Below, one piece after another: positions 17,140 to 25,178 of a stretch of 64,000 nucleotides of DNA. The notes below the pieces were generated by a model that saw nothing but the letters and a program-made list of their open reading frames with translations, searched no databases and was not told the DNA's origin. The translations under genes were made by a program, and so were the position numbers. Numbering within the stretch: the first letter of the stretch is position 1; each line of letters opens with the position of its first letter. Location: assembly GCA_002339015.1 (NCBI GenBank), contig DDJC01000021.1, positions 33,197 to 97,196 on the forward strand. The letters run 5' to 3'. Origin of the DNA: Burkholderiales bacterium UBA1834. GTDB taxonomy: Bacteria; Pseudomonadota; Gammaproteobacteria; Burkholderiales; Burkholderiaceae_C.

Positions 17140-18906
17140 ATGGATCGTCGTCGTTGGCTGGCGTCGCTGGGCGCCGCAGGTGCAGGTTTGTCCTTGACCT
17201 GGTGGTCGCCCATGGTGCGGGCGGTGCAGTGGCTGTCCACGGGGCAGTGGCCCATCGACGCCAATGCGCTGCGCACCGATTCCGCGCGGGTGTTCGACCT
17301 GTCCGTGGCCTCGGCCGACCCGAGCCCCACCGGCGTGGTGCTGTGGACGCACATTGCCGACACGGCCGTGCGGCCAGGCGAGCCCCTGTACCTGCAGGTG
17401 GCCCTGGACGAGCGCTTCCAGACCCTGCTGCTGCAGGCCCGCATCGATGCCTCGGAGATCACCCCCGGGCGCGACCACACCGTCAAGGTCGACCTGGACG
17501 GCCAGCTGCCCGCCACGCAGGGCGGCGGCCCATTCTTCTACCGCTTCATCTACGACGCCACCGTGAGCCGCACGGGCCGCTGCCGCACCCTGCCGGCCAG
17601 CAGCAGCCTCAGGCGCCTGAAACTGGGCCTGCTGACCTGCCAGGACTACACCAACGGCTACTACGGCGCGCTCACCCACGTGGCGCAGGACGACACCATC
17701 GATTACGTGCTGCACCTGGGCGATTTCATCTACGAGACGGCGGGCGATCCGCGTTTCCAGAGCCTGCCCTATGCCGACCGCACCCTGGTGCTGCCCTCCG
17801 GCGGCCTGGTGGCGCTGGACCTGGCCGACTACCGCTTCATCTACCGCACCTACCGCAGCGACCCGCAGATGCAGCTGGCCATGGAGCGCCACACCTTCAT
17901 CTGCGTGCCCGACGACCACGAGACGGCCAACGACTGCTACTGGGACTACGCCCGCGACACCCTGGGCGCGCCCGACCACCCCTACACCACCGATCCGCAG
18001 TACGGCAACGATCCACGCCTGCTGCGCCAGCTGAAACTCGATTCGCAGCGCGCCTGGGCCGAGTATGTGCCCGCCCGCGTGGCCCACAACCCGCTGGCCA
18101 CCCACCCGCATGACGCCCTCAAGGTCTACCGCCGCTTCACCTTCGGCCGCTTCCTGGACCTGTTCATGATCGAGAACCGCAGTTACCGAAGCCCGCACCC
18201 CTGCGGCGAGGGCGACGTGCTGCAGCGCTATGTGCCGCTGGGCTGCACCAGGGTCAACAGCCCCGAGCAGACCCTGCTGGGCGCCACCCAGCGCCAGTGG
18301 CTGATCGATGGGCTGACCGGCTCGCGCGCGCAGTGGAAGCTGATGGGCAACCAGACCTTCTTCGGCCGCCTGGCGCTGACCTTCCTGGGCGCCCAGGTGG
18401 CGCCGCTCAATGTGGACGCCTGGGACGGCTTCGCGGTCGAGCGCCGCGCCATCACCGGTGCCGTGCGCGAGGCCGGCGTGCGCGATTTCCTGATCGTCAC
18501 GGGTGATCTGCACACGCACATCGCCAGCAACGTCAAGCACAATTACGGCAACCTCAACCCATTGGACCTGGGCAACCTGGTGGGCGCCGAGTTCATGACA
18601 CCGTCGGTGAGCTCCTCCAACCTGGGCGAGATGCTGGGCGCCAAGCTCAATGCGCGGCAGCGCCAATTGCTGCTGCAGGGCCTGGCCACCCCGGCCGTGC
18701 GCCTGAACAACCAGCACATCCAGTTCTTCGACAGCACCCGCCAGGGCTATTCCACGCTGGAGATGACCGACACCTTCGCCGAGTGGGTGTCCTACGCGGT
18801 CGACAAGGGCGTGAGCCAGGGCCTGCCGGCGCGCACCTGCATCGCCCGGCAGCGCAAGTACACGTCCATCCCCTGGCTGATCGGGCAGACGACCTGGGGG
18901 TACTGA
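17140..18906 (+). CDS. phoD: Alkaline phosphatase D (PhoD family)
   Basis: 588 residues from ATG 17140, chosen because AAAGGGAG sits 8-9 bases upstream; ATG 17116 is in frame but lacks a site. The N-terminus MDRRRWLASLG plus a hydrophobic run is a twin-arginine signal, so the enzyme is folded and metal-loaded before export. PhoD metallophosphatase motifs are present: LGDFIYE, the PDDHETAND metal-binding block, GNQTFF and VTGDLHTHIA near the end. The family hydrolyses phosphomono- and diesters using Fe/Ca. No pho box was identified in the 125-base upstream gap. Confidence 0.93.
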   Translation: MDRRRWLASLGAAGAGLSLTWWSPMVRAVQWLSTGQWPIDANALRTDSARVFDLSVASADPSPTGVVLWTHIADTAVRPGEPLYLQVALDERFQTLLLQARIDASEITPGRDHTVKVDLDGQLPATQGGGPFFYRFIYDATVSRTGRCRTLPASSSLRRLKLGLLTCQDYTNGYYGALTHVAQDDTIDYVLHLGDFIYETAGDPRFQSLPYADRTLVLPSGGLVALDLADYRFIYRTYRSDPQMQLAMERHTFICVPDDHETANDCYWDYARDTLGAPDHPYTTDPQYGNDPRLLRQLKLDSQRAWAEYVPARVAHNPLATHPHDALKVYRRFTFGRFLDLFMIENRSYRSPHPCGEGDVLQRYVPLGCTRVNSPEQTLLGATQRQWLIDGLTGSRAQWKLMGNQTFFGRLALTFLGAQVAPLNVDAWDGFAVERRAITGAVREAGVRDFLIVTGDLHTHIASNVKHNYGNLNPLDLGNLVGAEFMTPSVSSSNLGEMLGAKLNARQRQLLLQGLATPAVRLNNQHIQFFDSTRQGYSTLEMTDTFAEWVSYAVDKGVSQGLPARTCIARQRKYTSIPWLIGQTTWGY

Positions 18907-18980
18907 CCGCGTCAGGACGGCGGCGGGGCAAGTTTTCTACAATGAGCGTTCCGCCCCACCAGAGCACCGAGCGCCCCGCC

Positions 18981-19661
18981 ATGGCCACCTACCGCATCGC
19001 CCCCAGCATCCTGTCCGCCGATTTCGCCCGCCTGGGCGAGGAAGTGCGCAACGTCATCGACGCCGGCGCCGACTGGATCCACTTCGACGTGATGGACAAC
19101 CATTACGTGCCCAACCTCACCTTCGGGCCCATGGTGTGCCAGGCGCTGCGCAAGCACGCGGTCAAGGCAGACGGCACCCCCGTGCCCATCGACGTGCACC
19201 TGATGGTGCAGCCCGTCGATGCCCTGGCCACGGCCTTCGCCAAGTCGGGGGCCGACATCGTCACCTTCCACCCCGATGCCTCTACCCACGTGGACCGCAC
19301 GCTGCAGCTGATCAAGGCCGAGGGCATCCAGGCCGGCCTGGTGTTCAACCCTGCCTCCCCGATGGACGTGCTGGAATGGGTGATCGACAAGGTGGACGTG
19401 GTGCTGCTGATGAGCGTGAACCCCGGCTTCGGCGGCCAGAGCTTCATCGACAGCACGCTGCGCAAGGCCGAGAAGGTGCGCAAGATCATCGATGCCTCGG
19501 GCCGCGACATCCGCCTGGAGATCGATGGCGGCATCAAGGTGGACAACATCCGCCGCGTGGCCGATGCCGGCGCCGACACCTTCGTGGCGGGCAGCGCCAT
19601 CTTCGGCCAGCCGAGCTACAAGGCCGTGATCGACGCGATGCGTGAGCAACTGGCACGCTGA
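18981..19661 (+). CDS. rpe: Ribulose-phosphate 3-epimerase
   Basis: 226 residues. It interconverts ribulose-5-phosphate and xylulose-5-phosphate (pentose phosphate and Calvin pathways). The TIM-barrel signatures are all present: APSILSADFARLGEE, HFDVMDNHYVPNLTFGP with the metal-binding His and Asp, HLMV, VLLMSVNPGFGGQSF and the phosphate-binding DGGI and AGSAIF. The start at 18981 (MATYRIAPS) matches the family length; ATG 18942 is in frame but would add 13 untypical residues. Its 3' end overlaps the sirtuin gene. Confidence 0.97.
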   Translation: MATYRIAPSILSADFARLGEEVRNVIDAGADWIHFDVMDNHYVPNLTFGPMVCQALRKHAVKADGTPVPIDVHLMVQPVDALATAFAKSGADIVTFHPDASTHVDRTLQLIKAEGIQAGLVFNPASPMDVLEWVIDKVDVVLLMSVNPGFGGQSFIDSTLRKAEKVRKIIDASGRDIRLEIDGGIKVDNIRRVADAGADTFVAGSAIFGQPSYKAVIDAMREQLAR

Positions 19662-20481
19662 ACTCGCCCTGCTGCGCGAGGCCCTGGCCGCAGGCCCCTT
19701 CGTCATGCTGACGGGGGCAGGGCTGAGCACGGGCAGCGGCATTCCGGCCTACCGAGATGCCGAAGGGCGCTGGGCCCACCCTGCGCCGGTGCAGCACCAG
19801 GCTTTCATGCGTGACGAGGCGGTGCGCCGCCGTTACTGGGCGCGCAGCTTCGTAGGTTGGCGGCGCTTCGGACAAGCCCGGCCCAACGCTGGCCACGTCG
19901 CGCTCGCCGAGTTGGAACGCCAGGGCCATGTGCACACATTGATCACGCAGAACGTGGATGGTCTGCACCTGACGGCCGGCAGCCGCTCGGTGATCGAACT
20001 GCATGGCGCCTTGCGCCAGGTGGTGTGCATGAATTGCGGCCATCGCCATGAACGGGCCCAGGTGCAGGCGTGGCTGGAGGCCCTGAACCCGAGCTTCGAT
20101 CCGCAAGCCGCCGAGTCCACGGCACACGCCGCGCCTGATGGCGATGCTCACCTGCGGGATGCGGTCTATGAGGGCTTCGTAATGCCTGCCTGCCCCAGCT
20201 GCGACGGCATGCTCAAACCCGACGTGGTTTTCTACGGCGACAACGTGCCACGCGAGCGCGTCGCCGATGCGCAGGCCGCCGTGCATGAGGCTGCCGGGCT
20301 GCTGGTGGTGGGCTCGTCGCTGATGGTGTACTCAGGTTACCGCTTCGCCGAGCAGGCATACCGGCTGGGGCGGCCGGTGATCGCGATCAACCAGGGCGTG
20401 ACGCGGGCCGATGCCTTGCTGTCGTTCAAGCTGGACGCTGATTGCACTCAGGTGCTCGACGCCTTGGCTGCGGCCCGCTGA
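19642..20481 (+). CDS. NAD-dependent protein deacylase (sirtuin, Sir2 family)
   Basis: 279 residues, starting with GTG 19642 inside the last codons of rpe (20-base overlap). The NAD-binding GAGLSTGSGIPAYRD is at 25-39, TQNVDGLH at 102-109, catalytic His121 in ELHG, and the zinc cysteines are Cys129/132 and Cys184/187. The order and spacing fit the class II (SIRT4-like) bacterial sirtuins. These remove acyl groups from lysines using NAD. Overlap with rpe suggests coupled translation. It ends 12 bases before the convergent glycine-zipper gene. Confidence 0.95.
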   Translation: MSNWHAELALLREALAAGPFVMLTGAGLSTGSGIPAYRDAEGRWAHPAPVQHQAFMRDEAVRRRYWARSFVGWRRFGQARPNAGHVALAELERQGHVHTLITQNVDGLHLTAGSRSVIELHGALRQVVCMNCGHRHERAQVQAWLEALNPSFDPQAAESTAHAAPDGDAHLRDAVYEGFVMPACPSCDGMLKPDVVFYGDNVPRERVADAQAAVHEAAGLLVVGSSLMVYSGYRFAEQAYRLGRPVIAINQGVTRADALLSFKLDADCTQVLDALAAAR

Positions 20482-20493
20482 CATGGCTCCGAA

Positions 20494-21018
20494 TCAGACC
20501 TTGGGATCGGATGGAAACTGCTTGTTCAGCCGGTCCCAGGACGAGCGCGTCGCGTGGCGTGCGTGCTCCCATTCCAGCTTGGAGCCGCCTCTGAAATGGC
20601 CCCAGTCGCGGGACAACTCTTCCTCGGCCTCCTCGAAGGGGCGTCCGCGGAAGGCATCGTAGGTGCTCACGCCATAGCGGTAGGCCGGCCCATAGTCATC
20701 GTAGGTGCTGCCTTCGGTCACATAGGGCTGTGATGCGTAGTTCTCGCGCCAGTAGGCGTCTTCCAGGTCCGAATCGATGCGGTGGGCAATGGCCTTGCCG
20801 GCAGCAGCGCCCGCAAAGGCACCTGCAGCGGCGCCAATGGCCGCGCCAACCGGGCCGGCGATGGCGCCAGCCGCAGCACCGGCCATCACGCCGCCGGTGG
20901 CGGCGCCCACGCCCGTGCCCACTGGGTGGAAGTCAGGGGCGCCCGTGACCGGGTCGTGCGAATGCACATGCGTGTCCGATGGATTGGTGGGGGATGAATG
21001 AGGTGTATGCAGGGCCAT
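20494..21018 (-). CDS. Glycine-zipper domain protein of unknown function
   Basis: 174 residues from ATG 21018, with AAGGAGA directly upstream. After a His- and Pro-rich start, residues ~35-80 form a long Gly/Ala glycine zipper (GVGAATGGVMAGAAAGAIAG and on), which can pack in membranes or oligomerise. The C-terminal third is hydrophilic and rich in Tyr, Trp and acidic residues (YWRENYASQPY, DAFRGRPFEEAEEEL, RSSWDRLN). I recall similar proteins in Burkholderiales without a known function; a stress or envelope role is a guess. It is divergent from the thioredoxin-like gene. Confidence 0.8.
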   Translation of the reverse strand: MALHTPHSSPTNPSDTHVHSHDPVTGAPDFHPVGTGVGAATGGVMAGAAAGAIAGPVGAAIGAAAGAFAGAAAGKAIAHRIDSDLEDAYWRENYASQPYVTEGSTYDDYGPAYRYGVSTYDAFRGRPFEEAEEELSRDWGHFRGGSKLEWEHARHATRSSWDRLNKQFPSDPKV

Positions 21019-21186
21019 GATGGTCTCCTTTTGATCGGTGCAGTCACTGGCGAGCTGCCAGCGGTGTGCATCCAGGTGGCAACCCACGTGCCTGCACACG
21101 TCGCCCTGCGGGTAAATCCCTTCGGACATCGCGTGCCGTCGCAGCGCTATCCTGAACACCGTGATTCAACGAGCCAGGAGACAGCC

Positions 21187-21528
21187 ATGACACAGCGCAA
21201 GGACTACACCGCCGATGCGCCTTCTCGCGATGAGGTCGACCGCACACGTGGTGCATTGGTGATCGAATTCGGCACGGGCTGGTGCGGCATCTGTGCGGCA
21301 GCGCAGCCCAAGATTGCCGAAGCGTTCAATCAGCATCCCGGCATTGCCCACCTCAAAATTGAGGATGGCCCGGGCCGGCCGCTGGGCCGCTCTTTCAAGG
21401 TGAAGCTGTGGCCCACCTTGATCTTCATGGCCGACGGGCAGGAGGTGGAGCGACTGGTGCGCCCCACCGACGCCGGGCCCATCGAGGAGGCGCTGTCGCG
21501 GCTGGCCTTGCGCCCGGCGCCGCGTTGA
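21187..21528 (+). CDS. Thioredoxin-family protein
   Basis: 113 residues with CCAGGAGACA before the ATG. A compact thioredoxin fold with active site WCGIC (Cys33, Cys36) after EFGTG, and the cis-proline in KLWPTLIF. The CGIC dipeptide differs from classical CGPC, so its redox potential and partners may differ. There is no signal peptide, so it is cytoplasmic. It is the last host-type gene before the IS remnant and the low-GC island. Confidence 0.9.
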   Translation: MTQRKDYTADAPSRDEVDRTRGALVIEFGTGWCGICAAAQPKIAEAFNQHPGIAHLKIEDGPGRPLGRSFKVKLWPTLIFMADGQEVERLVRPTDAGPIEEALSRLALRPAPR

Positions 21529-21695
21529 GCGTCTGGCCTGCGGTGCCCTGGGAGAGCGTTGATATAGCCGCGCGGCAGTCTTCACGCTGCCTACCAAGTC
21601 TCAAGCTGCGCACCCTTGACGCCAGTGTTGCGTCCTGCGAATAGTTGGCGTTAATTTTGAATGACACGCGATATCTTGGGACCGGAGATACCGCG

Positions 21696-22146
21696 ATGAG
21701 AACAGGCCGACCAAAGACCGAACTGTTGCTGACAGACGAGGAGCGTTCGCAGCTTCAATCCTTTGCGCGCAGCCTCACCGCAACGAGGGCTTCAAGCTGT
21801 CCAACGATCCGTTCTTTATCGAGAAGCTGTGCGACGTTGTGGGGCTGCACCTGAGCCCGCCGGACATCCGCAGATCAAGGCCTGGTTAACCGCCAGGCCA
21901 TGCTGGCACATGCACTTCATCCCGACTTACAGCTCGCGGCTCAATCAGGTCGAGCGATTCTTCGCACTGATCACCGACAAAGCCATTCGGCGAGGATCGT
22001 TCACCAGCGTCAAACAACTCGTGCAGCGCATTGATCACTTCGTCGCCGCACACAACGCCAACTGCCAACCGTTCAAATGGACTGCTACCGCTGATTCGAT
22101 CCTTGAGAAGCTGCACCGACTTTGCTCACGTATCAGCGGGACATGA
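21696..22146 (+). pseudogene. IS630-family transposase remnant with two internal deletions
   Basis: Three pieces of one transposase survive. ATG 21696 gives MRTGRPKTELLLTDEERSQL; near 21770 the homology jumps to another frame reading QPHRNEGFKLSNDPFFIEKL; near 21868 it jumps again to the C-terminus (HPQIKAW... HMHFIPTYSS... LNQVERFFALITDKAIRRG) ending at TGA 22144-22146. The segments carrying the first two catalytic aspartates are missing; only the glutamate in LNQVERFF remains, so it is inactive. Clear terminal inverted repeats were not found. It marks the left edge of a change in base composition. Confidence 0.88.
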
Positions 22147-22458
22147 CACCAGCTTGCTACTTGAAGGCCAACGCGCGGTCGCCGTCATGAGCCTGATCCA
22201 ATTGTCCAAGCTCAATTGGTTCGAACCACATGCCTAGCTGTGGCGGACAGGTCGGTCAATGGGGCACATCATTTCGACTTGGCGGGGGAGCCGTTTTTTT
22301 GAAAGAGAGTATTTGTCGTGTGACTGCCAGCACTCCTATCTCCACGTGTGTATTTGCTAAGAATGAATTGCTCCCGCTCTTCCGAAGAGCTAGAATAGGT
22401 TTGCCTACTTCACTCATGATTGGAGTAGGTCATATTTATAAACTTCAGGAACCTTGCC
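22147..22458. other. Non-coding low-GC stretch between the IS remnant and the island genes
   Basis: No convincing gene is seen in these 312 bases. They contain a 12-base palindrome TGGTTCGAACCA (22217-22228), a seven-T run near 22293-22300 after a weak GC hairpin, a 15-base odd palindrome (22376-22390), and an inverted repeat CCTACT/AGTAGG (22404-22429) next to AT-rich CATATTTATAAA. This is probably the promoter and operator region of the following gene. Confidence 0.55.
22376..22429 (+). promoter_or_regulatory. Palindromic operator candidates upstream of the ImmA/IrrE-like gene
   Basis: GCTCTTC-C-GAAGAGC (22376-22390) is a perfect 7-1-7 palindrome. Just downstream CCTACT (22404-22409) is mirrored by AGTAGG (22424-22429), and the pentamer TAGGT occurs twice (near 22396 and 22426). 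The sites sit 30-80 bases before the start at 22459, where a repressor would act. TTGCCT (22402-22407) is a possible -35 element. Confidence 0.4.
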
Positions 22459-23193
22459 ATGACTTTGGCCCAGAACGTGTTGCGCACGAACGTTGGTCAC
22501 GACGCCGATGCCCGCATCGAGGAATTGATTTCCATGATGACTGAGCGCGATTTTGAAGAACTCAAATCTACGCTACAAGAGCGCTTCGGCCTCGAATACG
22601 AAGAAGCTGACAGTCATCCTCACAACATAAAGACCATCATCACGGGCAAGAAGATCGTCTTCTCCAAAAGCGTATCTCCATCGTCTCGAACCTTCATGGT
22701 TCTGCACAGCCTGGGACATTACTACTTCATTTGTGAAGCTAAACGCAAAAACATTGAACGCTACGCTTACATCTACGACCTACGTGGGGTGCAGTCCGCG
22801 CTTCACTACTATGAGACTGAGGGGCAGTCCAACGCTTTGGACACCCCGCCCGAAATGACCGTGCAGCGACGCAAGGATCGAGTCTCCTTCGAAGTAGGGG
22901 CCAACAATTTCGCGATTGACCTGCTGTCGCGTATTGGATTCGAGCGAGGCGCAGACCTCATCAAACGCTACGAGATCGGAGATATCAACTACATTCTTGA
23001 TGTCTCTCGTGGCGGAAAGTCCGCCATCGTGCCGACGGATCGCGACTATCTACGTCAGTACGTTTGTGCTGGCTTGTCTATTAATCCTGAGGATACATAC
23101 GACGATGGCGTCTACTGCCCTGAGTCCTTCGATACGGACGCAATAGATTGGCAGTACATCCAAGACATCAAGCTCGAAATCCACTTCTTCTGA
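22459..23193 (+). CDS. ImmA/IrrE-like protein with degenerate zinc-peptidase motif
   Basis: 244 residues; CAGGA precedes the ATG. The central block KKIVFSKSVSPSSRTF followed by HSLGHYYF (83-90) has the layout of ImmA/IrrE (M78) peptidases, where the motif is HELGH. Here the catalytic Glu is Ser84 while the ligands His83 and His87 remain. The downstream FEVGANNFAIDLL (144-156) matches the family's third-ligand helix with Glu145. So it may bind metal but not cleave. The C-terminal ~85 residues have no match I recognise. ImmA-type proteases inactivate repressors; this copy may only sense or bind. GC is clearly low (30/60 at 22561-22620). It lies 17 bases before folE. Confidence 0.6.
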   Translation: MTLAQNVLRTNVGHDADARIEELISMMTERDFEELKSTLQERFGLEYEEADSHPHNIKTIITGKKIVFSKSVSPSSRTFMVLHSLGHYYFICEAKRKNIERYAYIYDLRGVQSALHYYETEGQSNALDTPPEMTVQRRKDRVSFEVGANNFAIDLLSRIGFERGADLIKRYEIGDINYILDVSRGGKSAIVPTDRDYLRQYVCAGLSINPEDTYDDGVYCPESFDTDAIDWQYIQDIKLEIHFF

Positions 23194-23210
23194 CCATACT
23201 GGGAACCAAC

Positions 23211-23840
23211 ATGCACATGTCAATTAGACACGCCGATGACAATGTTGTTCGCCCATCGCGCCAAGATGCCGAGGAGGCAGTGCGAACGCTGCTTCGTTGG
23301 GCGGGTGACGACCCGAGTCGAGAAGGCTTGATTGAAACGCCAGATCGAGTCGTCAGGTCTTACGGAGAGTTCTTCTCTGGCTATGCCATGAACCCGGCTG
23401 AAATTCTGGCTCGTACTTTCGAAGAAGTCGAAGGTTACGACGAGATCGTGGCCTTACGAGACATTCGATTTGAGAGTCATTGTGAGCACCACATGGTGCC
23501 CATCATCGGAACGGTACACTTGGCTTATCTGCCCGCCACCCGGGTGGTGGGCATTTCTAAGCTTGCGCGCGTGGTTGAAGCATATGCGAAGCGCTTCACT
23601 ATTCAGGAAAAAATGACATCCCAGATTGCAAATGCCATCAACGAAGTATTGCAACCCAAGGGTGTCGCCGTACTCGTCCAAGCCTCACACCAATGCATGA
23701 CGACGCGGGGCGTCCACAAACCAGGTGTATCTATGGTTACCAGCCAGATGATTGGAGCGTTCCGAAACGACTTTAAAACCAGAATGGAGTTTTTGTCCCT
23801 GATCGGTAAAACACAAGGTGAGTTGCTAACCAGCGTGTAG
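23211..23840 (+). CDS. folE: GTP cyclohydrolase I (FolE type), island copy
   Basis: 209 residues from ATG 23211 (GGGAA upstream); ATG 23217 is an alternative. It converts GTP to 7,8-dihydroneopterin triphosphate, the first step to folate, tetrahydropterins and 7-deazaguanines. Key elements are intact: CEHHMVP with zinc ligands Cys91 and His94, GISKLARVVEAYAKR, the QEKMT helix, and HQCMTTRGV with Cys162. GC is well below the surroundings (25/60 at 23581-23640), as in the preceding gene, so the pair was probably acquired together. No other pterin or queuosine gene is nearby, so this looks like a dedicated paralogue. Confidence 0.95.
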   Translation: MHMSIRHADDNVVRPSRQDAEEAVRTLLRWAGDDPSREGLIETPDRVVRSYGEFFSGYAMNPAEILARTFEEVEGYDEIVALRDIRFESHCEHHMVPIIGTVHLAYLPATRVVGISKLARVVEAYAKRFTIQEKMTSQIANAINEVLQPKGVAVLVQASHQCMTTRGVHKPGVSMVTSQMIGAFRNDFKTRMEFLSLIGKTQGELLTSV

Positions 23841-23865
23841 TTCAAGCTTCCCGAGTGGGCGCTCC

Positions 23866-25044
23866 ATGAAACCGCGGCAACTGGCCACCCTCTTCGGCTG
23901 CCTGTTCCTGATTGGATCAGCCGAAGTCGTGGCCGGCCCGATGATGGCATCCATGGGGCGCCACTTCGGTGTGCCTTCCAGCAGCATCGCTTACCTACCG
24001 GCCGCCTATGGGCTGACCTACGGTGGCGTCGCGCTATTTGCCGGCCCTCTGTCTGACCGTTTCGGTCGCAAACGGCCACTGCAATCAGGCCTGCTGGGTT
24101 TTGCCGTCTTGTCAGCCCTGATCCCTGCTGCGCCCGGCCTGAGCGCGGCGATCATGCTATCGGCCTTGACCGGTTTGTGCGCTGCGATCATCCAGCCGAA
24201 TGCGTTGTCATTGGTGGCAGACCTTTCGCCACCCGACCAAATTGGTCGCCGCATCGGCCACGTGTTCATTGGCCTGATGTTGGCCTTCGTGCTCACGCCT
24301 GCACTGGCAGGCAAGCTGGCTGACACGGCCGGATGGGCCTCTGCCTACTATGCGTTGTCGGCACTGGCGCTGATGGCGTTGGGTGCCGCATCGGTCATCT
24401 TCGAGCGTGATGGCCAAGCCGATGCTGCGGGGCGTGGCGGGCTGTCCATTTTCCTGGCCACCCATTACGGCGCCCTGGCCACGCCTGACGTTCGCTGGCG
24501 CTTGGGTGCCAGCTATCTATGGCTAGGTTGGGTCGCCGGTTTTGGAGCCGTGGTCGCAGAGGTCGCTTCACGCAAGTTGGTCATGACGACCACTCAGGCT
24601 GGCTTGCTGGCCAGCTTCTTCGGCCTCATGGTCATCGCAGGCAATCTGTGCAACGGCCGCATTCAACGCACCATGGGTAACGCTGCATTGCCCATCACGG
24701 CCTTGGCATCGGCACTAGGCGTGCTGCTTTTCTTGCTGCCAATCAGTTCCTCGATGCAACTTGGATTGATCGGCATACCCTGGGCTTTCGGATACGGATG
24801 TGCCGGCCCCCTGCATCACGCTCGTCTGAGCGCCCTGTCTGACCACTACCGTGGAACCATCAATTCTTACCATGCCAGCTTGCTGAACATCGGCATATTC
24901 TCGGTGTCGGCACTGATGGGCGCACTGGTGCCGATGGCGTCGCTGTCTGCATTTTGCGCTGCGGTAGGAGGCATTGCCTTGGTGGGCTCCGCACTGCTTT
25001 GGCGCAAGAGCCCGCCTCAACCGAATGCGGCGACGGCTGCCTGA
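23866..25044 (+). CDS. Major facilitator superfamily transporter
   Basis: 392 residues with about 12 membrane segments. The conserved loop between helices 2 and 3 is GPLSDRFGRKRP, and the second half repeats the pattern (FFGLMVIAGNLCNGRIQ). It resembles short drug/metabolite exporters of the DHA1 type; the substrate is not evident. It begins 25 bases after folE on the same strand, so they may share a transcript. Its composition is host-like (39/60 GC at 24361-24420), unlike the two genes before it, so it may have been here before the insertion. Confidence 0.9.
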   Translation: MKPRQLATLFGCLFLIGSAEVVAGPMMASMGRHFGVPSSSIAYLPAAYGLTYGGVALFAGPLSDRFGRKRPLQSGLLGFAVLSALIPAAPGLSAAIMLSALTGLCAAIIQPNALSLVADLSPPDQIGRRIGHVFIGLMLAFVLTPALAGKLADTAGWASAYYALSALALMALGAASVIFERDGQADAAGRGGLSIFLATHYGALATPDVRWRLGASYLWLGWVAGFGAVVAEVASRKLVMTTTQAGLLASFFGLMVIAGNLCNGRIQRTMGNAALPITALASALGVLLFLLPISSSMQLGLIGIPWAFGYGCAGPLHHARLSALSDHYRGTINSYHASLLNIGIFSVSALMGALVPMASLSAFCAAVGGIALVGSALLWRKSPPQPNAATAA

Positions 25045-25178
25045 GTGCGCGGACAGCGCCTGTTGCGCGCGGTATCCACTTGAGCGAAAAGGCGCACACA
25101 CGCGAGCAAACGTTTGGATACATGGCCACCGCTGACCGGCACGGGCCGGCAGGACGCCGCCCGCTATCCTTGCGGCCT

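Noticed and set aside
17119..18717. 532-codon antisense frame over phoD
   Set aside because: Same composition artefact; phoD on the plus strand has all metal-binding motifs.
22217..22228. TGGTTCGAACCA resembling a tRNA T-arm, considered as a tRNA 3' end or attachment site
   Set aside because: The flanking bases do not form a five-pair T-stem around the loop, and no acceptor, D or anticodon arm is present. It is only a palindrome.
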